From: Perkinsus olseni
Taxonomy: Eukaryota > Perkinsozoa > Perkinsida > Perkinsidae
NCBI GenBank assembly: GCA_013115135.1
Contig: JABANP010000276.1
Coordinates: 2,501 to 66,500, forward strand
DNA: 64,000 bases
Direction of reading: 5' to 3'
The first letter of the stretch is position 1. Every line of letters starts with the position of its first letter. The translations under genes were made by a program, and so were the position numbers. Below the pieces are notes generated by a model that made no database searches, was not told the DNA's origin, and was given only the letters and a program-made list of their open reading frames with translations. This document shows, piece by piece, positions 53,414 to 64,000 of this stretch.

Positions 53414-54795
53414 TCATATCTTCACCATCAGCCATAGGCAGCGTCCAAGAACTCCTCGTGGCAGTATCATGTCATGGTTACATGAACTCAAAACATAAGC
53501 ATCAACACGGCGTCGCTGACCACCAAGGGGTTGTAGGAGAACACCACGTACCATACCCCGGAGCAAACAGCCCGTGCCGTTCACTATTTCAACAGTTTGC
53601 GAACACGAACCTAACATCAATGAGGGATCAGCACGAACCAACTCATCAAAGCACTTGGATGAAAGGAAGACATCCGTAGCCCCTGAATCAAGCATAGCGT
53701 CAAGAACAAGATGTTCATTCCCAACCTTCACACGTAGGCGCGGTAAACCAGTAGTTTTTCGAGTCAAAACTTGAGCTCCGTGCTTTGGATGGTCACTATC
53801 GCCTGATACCCTGTCAATTGTCACACTGCCAGTAACATCACCCCTATCCAAAATGCCATTATTGCATTCATGATTAGAGACATCAACTTGGGAAGGAGCT
53901 TCAGTACCCTCTTCCACATTAGTACTAACGGTGTTAACTTGAGTAGAAACCATGGGAGTTCGAAGAGGGCGATCATTGCCAAATCGAGGCTTCCCAACTG
54001 AGGAGAATCGTTCATACCTATAAAAACGGGCTCTCAACTTCTCACATCCCTCAAATGAGGAGTTAGTAATCACATCGATGAAACGTTTGGCATCAAGACT
54101 AGATCCGAACGTGAAAACACTATTTCCTCTACTCGGTAGCATCTTCACATAGACATTGGACTCAGCAGATAACACCTGCTGAACAAGAGCCTTCATATCA
54201 ATGAAGGACCACCATGATGGAATACCATTCACAAAGACTCGCCGAGGTGCATCTCTGCCACTATCACGCGCAGTCGCCGTCTCAACCCCATTCAATTCCA
54301 CGTTAGTGGCAGTCTTCTTGGGAGCCGGAGACTTCTTAGGTGCTGTAGTCTTAGGTGTAAGCTTCGGTTTAGTCACACTAGGCTTACTGTCATCATACTT
54401 AACTGACAACCGACTCCACTTCTTAGCCTCCTCAACCATCATATCATAAGTGGCGCATGAACCCTTCGGTAGACCATCAATATATCTTTGAGATCGGGAG
54501 TCCGCCATATAAGCGGCCACGTAGCTCCACATCAGATAGCCCTGACCCACGCTGAAAAGCCAGCTGATCACGGATGCATTTCAAGTCAGCAATGAACTGT
54601 TCTGACCCCTTAGGGTCACTGCATGATAGAGACTCCCACCTGGTAGTAAGCGAAAGTTCATCAGACAAGTCGCTGTAGGATTTCAGCACCGACCAAGCCG
54701 TAGTCAACCTCTCCTTAAACGTGGTATCCCCATTCTTCCTACAAGTATTAGTGATGAGGTTCTTAATAGGAACCGTCACATTAGCTGTAATATAA
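53414..54795 (-). CDS. Gag C-terminal part and protease of element 4
   Basis: Capsid-like segment (SLSCSDPKGSEQFIADLKCI) in the frame 54795-54477, shifting near 54560 to a 385-codon frame. A Lys/Pro/Thr-rich linker is followed by an RRM-like fold (RRVFVNGIPSWWSF as RNP2-like, GNSVFTFGSSLDAKRFI as RNP1-like), then the protease LDAMLDSGATDVFLS and a CNHDMILPRGVLG motif. No zinc knuckle is seen; the RRM-like part may take over RNA binding. Confidence 0.7.
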
Positions 54796-54796
54796 A

Positions 54797-54898
54797 ATAA
54801 TAATAAACAGTAGACAAAGTTTACAAGTTGGTGAAACGGTTACTCCTGTACCTCTTCTACCCTACCACTGGTTGCGTTACTGGGTTCATTTCTGCACA
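54797..54898 (+). repeat. Right LTR remnant of element 4
   Basis: 54808-54898 is identical to 45644-45734. The 5' part of this LTR is absent, cut by the inversion border. Confidence 0.75.
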
Positions 54899-55484
54899 TC
54901 GTCGTTTTGACAGACAAGTATTCGCCGATTCCGTTCACAATTCCTCCGCATTAGCTCGTTCTAAGTACGATTGGTGCACATGCGGGCGTTTTATCGTAAA
55001 ATGCTATCAGATAAGTTATTTTCCTTAGGTGAACGCAACGCAGACTGAGAATTAGTGGAGGACATAATAGTTAGCAAAAAACAAAAAATTACGAGTGTGA
55101 CCAGTAATTAGTGGGTAATGATGAACCGGTTTCTAGCGAAATGCTAGAAGACGAAACGCTTTGTGCACGCCTGCTGCACAAATTATAACTTATCCTCTAT
55201 AAATGTCACGCTCGGCGCCAAGGAACAACTGTTCTAATGAATGCCGGGATCGGCTCCGGGTACCGGTCTCGAACCTATGGCAACCTATCATATGTTCTGG
55301 CGTATTGAGCTCTTGGCACAATGACAAATTGTGTCATCGTGGTTCCAGTACTCTCCGCTCTCTTCAACATTTTTGATCCTTAATCGGGGAGTTTGCCCCT
55401 AATATGGCCCGGACTCGACACGATGATAGTTTAGACGATGATAATAGGTGAGTTATTAGAGCACTCGAGCACTAGTATTAGAGC
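54899..55484. other. Rest of dispersed repeat copy 1, then unannotated
   Basis: 54899-55010 matches 61575-61665 (word CCGCATTAGCTCGTTCT), so it continues the repeat into which element 4 inserted. I see nothing recognisable in 55011-55484 apart from a short duplication TATTAGAGCACT near 55455-55485. Confidence 0.45.
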
Positions 55485-56599
55485 ACTAGAGGTACTCAAT
55501 AATCGAGAGTACCCGAATATAAACTGAGGTGGCGCAACAGGTACGCCGGCGAGGGGAAGCCCGCGAGTGAGCCGCTGGCGGGCAGCCTCGGGCATATGTG
55601 GCGCCATGATGGTCGTGCATGTTCAAAGTTGTAACGGCTGTAAGTGGTTGAAACGAGAATGGATGGAATATATCGCAAGTGTACAAAGCGTGCATGAGGC
55701 GTTTGGAATAAATAATCGTTGTTAGAGCAGAGATGGGTGATACGGCGTGGAAGAGAATAGATGACCGATGAAATTGTGGATGAACCAGAGTTGGACGAAT
55801 TAAAGTAGGGTGGACCAATCTGCGCCTCCGAATCCTAAGCTGGGCTCACTGTGCTCCGCCTAGGATTATTATTGCTCATTGGGAGGTTCGCCAACTTCAG
55901 GAATGTGACACAGTCTGTAAAAAAATTTTTTCATGGCTGATAACATGTATTTGAACCCTCTAGCTTAAAGCTGGAGGGTTAACGACGCGCTAAGCTGGCA
56001 GCTTTAGGAGTGGAAGACATGACAGCTCACGACCAAAGCGAATCTCCGCGAACCGCTCAGAGCGTGATGGACGCGGGAGGCCTCCACCAGGGACGGGACT
56101 ACCACCGAAGCTCCCGGTAGTGATTAGAATCTCCCCGCTATACATACCAGTGACGATTCAGCACCGTCCCTTCTCAGGTGGACTTTGCGGTGGTCCAAGC
56201 GCTTGAAGGTTTCAAACATACATGGAGCCCTGTTGAGAAGGTTGGGGATTGGACCGGCGATAGTTTTTCAACACTTCCTAGTAGTTTCGTGAGTGAGAAG
56301 GTTAGGAGTTCATGCTCGTACTCGCGAGACCGTCACGGCCGCGGCCTGGCCGTGGGTTCTTTTACTCCGTCAAACATTTCTGGGTGCCATCAGTTTCGAA
56401 TGTACGAACCAATATTGGGCGAATGATTTTTTTCGAAAAAATCGCGACCGGACAGATCACATTTAGAATATCTTTGCATCTACCGCTCATGAACGAATGG
56501 CAGTGCACCTCGCACAGGGCCAGGCTGGATATTTACCCGATAAGTGCGAATGACTTTGACACCAGAGATGGCAGCGCGCTCCCACCCCGAGTGTCGCAG

Positions 56600-57275
56600 T
56601 CAATCCCAAACTTTAGAACTTGGCCAACGCTTCAGACACTTTTAGTTTAATATGGTGCTGAAACGTCAGCTTTCTGTCAATCGAGACCCCAAGCACCCGC
56701 AACACCTTGACGACCTGGATCGGTACGTCCCGCTGGGTGAGGCTTTCACCAGTACAGCGTGGAATAAGATTCTGGGACTTTTCAGCTCAACCCCGCGTCA
56801 TCAGCCCATTCAAGCAGATATCATTCAGCTCTCTTCCACTTGTTGACAAAAGCAGGTCGTGTCCTCGCGAATAGGTTTATCGTCGTATCATCAACAAAAA
56901 GTGTCAGGTGTATTTCCTGGGCTCTTACAGAGTCGAAGCGGTCCACGAGAGAGGGGGTGCTCATTTTCAAAAAAAGCCCAAGAACATTCCCATGCTGGAC
57001 CCCGCGTTGCAGACTTCATTCTCCGTGGTCGCAACCGTAGTCAGAGCTCACAGCCTGCCCCCCTCCCCCCTCAGATAGCTTTTCAGCATATCCAGGAAGT
57101 GAGGAGGAACATTGTACTCAGCTAAGGCGGTTCGGACATCGAGCTGTACTGTGGCAACCGGGCAGTTCCTGCCACCACGCTTTCCAGCCCAGTACAGTTC
57201 CACCACGCGGTAAACCGCGCTGTCCACGCTCTTACCCTTACAAAAATCATGCACGGCAGAGAAATGATGTTGCAA
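56600..57275 (-). pseudogene. Non-LTR (LINE) reverse transcriptase remnant
   Basis: Minus strand: FCKGKSVDSAVYRVVELYWA and TVQLDVRTALAEYNVPPHFL (motifs A/0), TLFVDDTTINLF (FVDD box, about 56895) and KVLRVLGVSIDRKLTF (LINE motif L-G-x-x-x-D). Several stops and shifts, so it is inactive. The endonuclease was not found. Confidence 0.75.
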
Positions 57276-59160
57276 GTGCTGTTTAATAGTTAGTTCGGCA
57301 TAACCTAGTCAAGTTGTGTGTAATATAGGCGGCTAGCAGCCTTCAGCCGCACCGATATGCTCGCCGGTATTTCTACCAGCTCTCATGCTGGAGCCAACCT
57401 ACTATTAGGATGAGATGAGTGTGGTGGAACCGTGGCCCTACTGTCCAGATTAATACTGTCCAGACTTGAGGCCCGGGGCACGTTTGTATCCGCGTGCTCT
57501 GTGTCTGAGCACGGGTGTGTTTGCTCGAAACACGATTTCAGCCATTACCTTTTCTGTATTATCTACATACTTTTCAACTATGCAATTTGATGTTTTATCG
57601 AGCGGCGGCGTGCTTTTCTATACCGCTGCGGCGGAATCGACTCAGCAAGAGCTGCCTGTGGCCGGTAGTCAAGTCGATCCCGGAGCATCCCGCACGGCAA
57701 CACGCCCGTATACCAGCGTGCCTACTATCCTAGCTTGACCTATACTCACAGGGTCTCTGTCATAGCCAGTTTTTTGCCGTTGTCACTCTTGCTCTGCGTT
57801 TCTCTCATCGAATCTTCCCTGTGACCCTTGCTTTCGCTCATCGAATTCTTCTGGGGCAGAAATTTGATCGCATTACGACATTCTCGGAAAACTACCTTAA
57901 TCGAGTAAATGGTTCAGCAGGAAGAGCCCGTGATTGATTTCGAGCCATTTTAGGTTCAAGCTGGCGAAGAATATTTGGAGTGTAAACTTCACGCAATGAA
58001 GTCACCCAGCTTAGTGACACTCTCTCCAGGTAACTGCCCTGGGGACAGGTAGGAGAGTTGCCACAGTGTTTCGCTGAAGGGGTAAGAAAAAGAACTTCAG
58101 GGTAGTGACTACAAAGGTGACCTCTGAAATGTCAGTGTGAGCCTTGGACGGGTGAATAAGTGCGACGGTGAAAGTTCAGAAGTTAGTCACGAAGCAGATG
58201 TCAGTATCGGAGTTATAAGTATACGAGCTCTCTGTGAAGGAGTTGAAAGCGTACCACTTAGGCTGTCTACGATTTCTCTCTGTACCAACTGAATCAGTTT
58301 CATGTTTGCCGGCTTTAATGGTGCACGGGTTTTGGGGCGCCAATCTGCAGTGTACCAATTCCCAGTCCACCGACCGTGACCAACCCAGAAAATGAATGGC
58401 AGTCTGACAGAGTGTTCCGCGATTCCTTCAGAAGCGTCACTTCCAGAGTATGATCGATGCTGGAGTATTAATCTATCGTTCAAGGCATCCTTCCTCGTAG
58501 AAGCCTACCAAACTCCACAGCTTTTCTAGCTATGAGTGTTTGGCATGGATAAGAGTGTCTAGGGGTTGGTTTGACACCTTTCATCATCCCGGACATTCAT
58601 CGTTCGAACTCAACCCTCAAACAAGGGTACAACTCGCACAAGGCCCTCAATGCCGGAGAGACACATCGCTGATTTGTGCCTCCGTAATTACCTGGACATG
58701 GGTGGGTTGGGTGAACTCCCAGGTATCGTCCCAATTTCACACCTCGGTCTACCTCTCAGTCGACCAACAAACTTGCCCAATAAATTGACCGCGTAATCTT
58801 TCCGTACCAAATCCTTTCGACCGACAGGAATTGGCTTGTCCCGTCCACCATTTTGTCCTATTGCTCGTAACTACCATACTGAATAGCAGACTACAACACT
58901 AGTCAAGCCGTCACTATCCCTCGACTACTTTTCATTAATCGTCCGGATGCATGAGTGTGGGCACCGAATCACCGTGGAACCTCAAGTGGAAGAAAAAAAC
59001 CAAAAACCAGTTTCTATGAGAAATTGGGGCCGGTGCGCTAAACTGCATCACTCCGAGGCTCCGCAGATATTCCATCTAATGATTTCAGCCTCGTTTCAAG
59101 GCTTGTACTGAAAAAGCCGGGGTTGTGCTTGCTCGCTTCAAAAAAATTTAATCAACTCTG
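57276..59160. other. No recognised feature
   Basis: Interior of the inverted-repeat unit. Frames up to 90 codons (57466-57738, 58187-58483, 58540-58788) carry no motif. No repeat partner within the window. Confidence 0.4.
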
Positions 59161-59700
59161 AGCATTTTTTCGACCAGACTGTCACATTCCTGAAGTGGGT
59201 GGTCCTGAGAAGTTTCAGGGTTCTTCAAGGCTTGACCTTATCGGCGAATGGCACTCCGAGAATACCGTCGCGTGCTTGTGCGAGCTTGTACTACCACTGT
59301 TTAACGGGTGATACAGTCTAGGGAATTGAGTTAACAATGGGCAACAATAATACAAGGCGGTGCACAGTAAGCCCAGCTTAGCATTCCTACACGTGGACCC
59401 GTCCACCTTACTTCGATTCGTTCAGCTATGGTCCATCTACTATCACCTTGGTCAACTTTTTTCTTCCCCGCGGTTTACTCCTCTTATGCTCTAAAAACGA
59501 TTGTTTCTCTCCAAAAACCTTAGGCAGTGCGTTTTGTACGCTTGCGACATACAGTATTCAATCCATTCGCGTTTCGTCCAGGGCAACTTCGAACATGCAG
59601 TGCCATCATGTTTCACATCATGTTTTCTAGCCGTACGTGTTCCGTACCTTAGTAGAGATGCGGGGACTCTTAGACTCGAAGCCGATAATAGGTGATAGGT

Positions 59701-60289
59701 AGATGTGTGATTTACTGATCTAACGATCAGCTGCGATCCTCTCTCACTCTGCCATCGGGTTGTGGATTGAAGTGAGATGAATGACCGAGACGATGACGAT
59801 GATGACGACGGTCGACGTTGGTTGGTAGGCTATCCTTATCAGTGTACATTTTTATATCGGGACAGACAGCATTGCGTTGAAAATAACCTCTGAGAGTTTA
59901 ACTCACACTATGAACGTAGCTGAGGCATTCACTCTGGCTGAGTCCTTCGAGAGCGATGCTCGGATTATCTCGCCTTCTTCATCTTCCCCCTTTCTTTTCT
60001 CTCGATTTCTCTGATATCTCTGATTCAACTTGAATTATTCAAGTATTTGGAGACCTCAGCACATGTGCTCTTAGAGGTCTGCTGCAGACCGTCTGCGTGC
60101 ATCTCAGAGAGTTACATGCATCGAACGAGCTGAGCGGAGTCCACCTGTCCACCATAGGCCTTCAAGAACTACGGGGGGGGGAACTAGCTGTCGTTTCACT
60201 CACGGCCCTTCAGAAAATGAGGCTATCGGTCCCGGTGTGTCCGTTAGAGGGACGATAACTCGGTAGGAAGCTAATTCGACCAGTTCGGT
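59701..60289. other. No recognised feature
   Basis: Pyrimidine-rich patches (59975-60010) and a G8 run at 60173. No credible frame. Confidence 0.4.
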
Positions 60290-62250
60290 ACGGAGCTCGT
60301 TCTTTCCACAACTGGGGTTCCGGGATAATTATTCGACAGAGCAGTCTCATCGACCAACTCTCTCCTTGACTGAATTGTCTAAACGCTCACTGTAGAAGAT
60401 TTTGAAGTCGCGTCTCCCCAGCAGTCCCGCTCCGTCCCATCAACAGAACTGGTCCCTTTTTTTGGGATATGGCAATACAAGAGGTTCACAAGATAGTTTA
60501 AAGAGAAGACAATACCACAATCAGGTTCACAATCTGCTGTAAAACTCGCGGAGGATAGTTGGTTGAGTGCTTCAACAGCTCTCTATGAGGTACAGTAGCT
60601 CTGTCGTTGTAGTTGTTCTCAATTTGAATTCCAAAATCCTCAACAGAGCCCCATGTAACTCCGACGTACTACCCCGTGTCCGCCACCGTAGTTAGCAGCG
60701 TTATCAGGCGGTCTGAGGAGGCCTGAGGTTGGCCACAACCTGCTCTGCAGACCGGCAGAATTACCATGCTGGCCGGCTTGTTATCGTCGCCGACTTGTCT
60801 GCTCTCGGCAAGGTAGAAGCTGGTTGATGGTTTATGTCGCCATGATCTCGCCTTCTTGCCCCTTGTTGTCCCTCCACTTGATCACCTCATGCCTACAGTT
60901 GGCTCTTTGGTTTGACAACGGCATCGCGGAGGGGCGTGGGCTCGCCAGCGGAACGAGTGCTACAGTAACCTAGCTTATCCCCAACCGGCACCGCTTCCCC
61001 GCCGCTTCCCTGGCGGAACGCGGACAGGACAGGGCCGACGAATACTACCTTGATTCCGACGGGTTGTTGCCTATTGAGAGGCGAAGCTAGGCGACGACGG
61101 GAAGGTTACTCCTGATCGGCCTATTGCGAGCTGCTAGATGGAGCGCCATATCGGCACCGTTACAACCATTGCGAGCTGCTAGATGGTGCGCCATATCGGC
61201 ACCGTTACAACTAAGTGGCTATTGACCAAGATTACGTCGAGTGCTAGACTATAGGCAAACCCTCCGACTGAAGGTGTTTCCGATCGGAAATGTCGAAGTA
61301 CAACACCTATACTACTCTATGAGCATTTAAACAACTCAGTCAAGGAGAGAGTTGGTTGATGAGACGGCTCTCGGACAATTGCTGCGAAAAGTTAGCTGTG
61401 AAAACAACGAACCCCCTACCGAAAAGAGCTTCATTGACGGACCCTTTTGCAATAGAAGCATCAATAAAACGACAGGTAGCTCTTTTAGGTCTACGCTTGT
61501 TCGGGTATTGGTCCATGGGCGTTTGGCGCAGGGTATGCTCAATGCCGGATTGTTTGATCCATCGTTTGCTTCGTCTCGAATCGGCCAAACAGGCAAATAT
61601 TTGCCAATCCCGTTGATTATTTCTCCGCATTAGCTCGTTCTTGGTACGATAGTTCTACATGCGAACCCGAACCCGTTTCATCGCTAAAGAAACTTCGTAG
61701 CTGCAGCCGCGTTTCGGTCCGTCTCACCAATGGAACTGATCCTTTTTCGGGGATATGGCAATACAAGATCCGCTAACTGGACCCTTTCGACTCATCGACC
61801 CTATCGATATTCAAACAATACTGAGAGTCTCTGCCCTCAGCATGATGGGCTCACCCTCCATCGTTATGGGCGGTCGAGGCCGCGATGCCCATCGCCAGGC
61901 GGGAACTGGCAAGAGCTCAATCCGAATCCGGCATCCGATCCACGAACTCAACGCTGGTCAATATCAGGTTATCTCCGGATAGACTGAAAACTCTGCTAAC
62001 TACCATCGATGGCATCTTATCTAGTCTACCACAGACCATCACACAGAGACCTTCGCTGCCTTCACATGATCTATCGCCGAGCGGCGAACACTCAGATCAC
62101 AAGTACGCTCTCTCTTCCACTCGATGTACTCGGCGTTACCCTAAATGATCTCCGATATCTCGATATCCGACGGATGTCCGAATTCATTGCTTTCTCACCG
62201 ATCTCCATGATCCAGGCACAAGATACTGCTGGACACATAGCATGGTGAGC
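60290..62250 (+). repeat. Dispersed repeat family, copy 2
   Basis: 60290-60490 matches 45090-45270 in reverse complement; 61336-61665 matches 45170-45438 plus 54899-55010 directly; 61690-62160 matches 44580-45120 in reverse complement. The frame 61885-62148 (RLKTLLTTIDGILSSLPQ) and 62009-62248 (NDLRYLDIRRMSEFIAF) preserve the peptide shared with copy 1. Confidence 0.65.
61123..61212 (+). repeat. 45-bp tandem duplication
   Basis: 61123-61167 repeated at 61168-61212 with one or two differences; the unit begins ATTGCGAGCTGCTAG. Confidence 0.9.
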
Positions 62251-62959
62251 TACAGCGTCTTTCGACGTCAAGGGTCATCCTCTCCTCCATGCTTCAAAAC
62301 GCCACGGCCGTGCAGAGCCTCCTCTCATCCGCTGATCTGCAGCTCATAAGAGATCATAATATCGGTGCCCTCCTGCAGAGATTTCCTTATCCGCCTGGCG
62401 TCAGTGAGAGGCTAGAGCACTAGGAATCGGGCAATAAGCTTCAAGACCGAAATTAGCGAGGATATTACCGACCGATGGCAGTTACCGGTAGCAGTTAGGA
62501 GTTATCGCTCCTGTGTAGCTACATATTTCCGCTGGCATTAGCATGTCCCTCCAGAAGAATCAGCACTACCGGCCGAGGCCATCGCGGTGAGGTCCTTTCT
62601 ACTACAAACAGGCGAAGCAGGAGTACCAGGCGTTTCCTACTATCTGTCCGCTCTCGAGAAGTAGCACACCTTACTAAATCTGTCCATCTCGCTCACAGTT
62701 GAGTTCGCCCACACCTGAGCCGAATGCCTTCTCTTTGAGAGTTTCATCAGAAATCATGGAATAGCCAATTCATTGCTGGTCACAACTTTTGCCGCTTATC
62801 TTTTCTGAAGTGCGAACACCCTACCGAGATCCAGGGGCTCAGCAAATGCTTGATCGTTGGGAGGTGCTCTCACTGAGTCTGGAGATCGGCAGAAGCTCCA
62901 CTCTTCCGCCCTCACGGATAAAAGCCGAAAGGGAGTGGCGGGAGGGCCACAAAACACTT
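62251..62959. other. No recognised feature
   Basis: Probably the tail of the dispersed repeat (short frames continue to about 62450), then unannotated sequence up to the next repeat. Confidence 0.35.
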
Positions 62960-63065
62960 TTTCGATGTAAGAAAAGATTGTGGACGAACCGAAATTTGTA
63001 CGAAACAATCTTGGGTCACAGCTGCAGTGGACCAATCGACTATGGACGAGTGGCGGTACACCCCT
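62960..63065 (+). repeat. Inverted partner of 26025-26160
   Basis: Contains AAGATTGTGGACGAACCGAA and CGAAACAATCTTGGG, the reverse complement of the left end of the composite repeat at 26 kb (about 85% similar by eye). Confidence 0.75.
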
Positions 63066-63078
63066 GACGACATCGCCA

Positions 63079-63400
63079 TGATAAAGACCCAAGTCTGCCT
63101 CAACTACAAGCGAGGACGATGCATCTTCGGCGACACATGCTACCGACTACTAACCTAAAGATACACCAACTACAACGTTCACAACATCACCATCAAAGCA
63201 CGGCACCTCCACCACGGCAGCATCACCAACAATGACAACCGGCCTAACATCCATCTCCAGTTGCAACGACATCCCCCTCAAGTTCATCGTTCTACAACCT
63301 TTACCAATTGAGACCCTCAATGATATTATCCACACTGGCTGCACCAACCACATTCTCAACAAGAACAAACTCATCCGGCTCGTGTGGGCAAGGGCCGGGG
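63079..63400 (+). pseudogene. Copia-like Gag/protease fragment
   Basis: A CCCH-type Cys cluster VCLNYKRGRCIFGDTC, a Thr/Ser/His-rich linker, then IIHTGCTNHILNKNKL, which resembles the copia protease site (D-T/S-G-x-T-N-H) with the catalytic Asp replaced by His. The two parts are in different frames. Only a remnant. Confidence 0.45.
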
Positions 63401-63407
63401 ATAACCT

Positions 63408-63437
63408 CTTCAGTTATCAGTGATAACCGAAGAGGGT
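63408..63437. repeat. Hairpin-forming inverted repeat
   Basis: CCTCTTCAGTTATCA and TGATAACCGAAGAGG are reverse complements except one base, with no loop. Confidence 0.8.
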
Positions 63438-63488
63438 CATATGGACGATTTCTCAGACTCTCGACTTATCACATGGAGATTCCGCGAA

Positions 63489-63511
63489 GTAATGTACACC
63501 GTGTACATTAC
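63489..63511. repeat. 23-nt palindrome with GTAC cores
   Basis: GTAATGTACAC, one C, then GTGTACATTAC: perfect arms. Each arm contains the TGTACA word related to the 15-bp array core. Confidence 0.9.
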
Positions 63512-64000
63512 ACGAAACATAAACCACTGCATGCGAGAGCGAGATAACCCGCCATTTCTCGTATCGTTCCCGGTCTTGAAGGAGAGCTCTCGTCTCGTTT
63601 CGGCCTCGGATCCGAGAACGAGCGAGAACCGAGAATCTGGTTCGCCCGAGTCTCGCAGGTCTAACCCCTCAATTGAAGCTTTCCTCATACATCGTGCACA
63701 TGGTGTGATCGCCACGTCTCTCAGCACAAAGGGCGCCGGCTGTCACGCCAATTTTACACAGTAGTGGTCTTCAAAACTCTTCCGTCGCCAGCTGCTGTTG
63801 TCTCCCTTCCTCCCGGTTGCCGCCGTCAGGGAACAGCGGCATCTTCTTAATCACAGACTGCCACCGCTCCTATAGTGTGGCTGACTCCATTGCTAATCCG
63901 TTGGGACGGCTTGCTGTGCAGCAGCAGTGACGTCCAGATCCTCCATGATAGCCTTCATAAGACGGTTAAAGGCCTTTCGGTGCTTCAGGTCCGCCACGAT
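63512..64000. other. No recognised feature; TCTCG-rich patch
   Basis: 63560-63660 is rich in TCTCG/CGAGA, like 29400-29545. The rest shows no motif. Confidence 0.4.

Larger units (their letters stand above)
45439..54898. mobile_element. BEL/Pao-like element with inverted interior (element 4)
   Basis: A direct repeat (45644-45734 = 54808-54898, 91 bp identical, ending TGCACA) marks the LTRs. The Gag start is on the plus strand (45772-46310). The rest of Gag, protease, RT, RNase H and integrase read on the minus strand from about 54795 to 46305. Element 5 is nested between RT and RNase H. Type is BEL/Pao from YYVDDL, RLFDPLGL and IPRRELEAI. Confidence 0.75.
55485..59700. mobile_element. 4.2-kb unit with long inverted repeats
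   Basis: 55485-55930 and 59165-59700 are diverged reverse complements (clear blocks: AACGATTRTTT, CATCCATTCKCGTTTC, GAACATGCA and CTTCAGGAATGTGACA). The interior holds a decayed LINE RT. The inverted repeats contain GGACGAA words like those of the array 27356-27600. Borders are approximate, and no transposase was found. Confidence 0.5.

Overview
The window is nuclear DNA of a unicellular eukaryote. The genes are split by many very short spliceosomal introns (about 30-130 nt, GT..AG) that are often built from trinucleotide repeats, and the rest is packed with LTR retrotransposons. The gene set (type III glutamine synthetase, SDF2-like, GDPD, Stealth phosphotransferase, TatSF1-like splicing factor), the BEL/Pao-type elements and the tiny introns would suit an alveolate such as a Perkinsus-like protist. 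That placement is an inference and is not proven by the sequence. Host genes end in TAA or TGA, so the code looks standard.

Region 1 (1-14.2 kb) is a compact gene island. It holds an unrecognised gene ending at 816 (+), a type III glutamine synthetase (1408-3977, -, three frame offsets), a TatSF1/HTATSF1-like protein with an extra N-terminal GYF-like domain (4307-6879, -), an ER SDF2-like MIR protein (7290-8260, -), a glycerophosphodiester phosphodiesterase (8535-9932, +), a 3-mercaptopyruvate sulfurtransferase (10031-11342, -) and a type II membrane Stealth-family sugar-phosphate transferase (11542-14135, -). I worked out exon borders by reading conserved protein motifs across GT..AG junctions.

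Region 2 (14.2-24 kb) is one nearly full-length BEL/Pao-like element on the minus strand (LTRs 14347-14708 and 23554-23915) inserted into a host exon with a TCAG target duplication. Its Gag and Pol frames are broken by two palindromic insertions, and Gag and protease are separated by one in-frame TAG.

Region 3 (24.7-45 kb) is a second, heavily fragmented element on the plus strand (Gag, protease, RT, RNase H). A third LTR element (31435-36840) is nested in its RNase H region. It is also interrupted by copies of an unusual composite repeat: arrays with a strict 15-bp period and a CGTACA/TGTACG core, in opposite orientations, around a tRNA-like core. These arrays recur about a dozen times between 26 and 44.5 kb and are the most interesting unexplained feature here.

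Region 4 (44.6-64 kb) is a repeat graveyard. It contains a BEL/Pao element whose internal 8.5 kb looks inverted between its LTRs (45439-54898), with another retroelement nested inside it (about 47808-52090). There is also a 4.2-kb unit with long inverted repeats around a decayed LINE reverse transcriptase (55485-59700), two copies of a dispersed repeat family with mirrored halves (44580-45438 and 60300-62250), and a copia-like Gag/protease fragment near 63.1-63.4 kb. I recognised no intact host gene after 24 kb.
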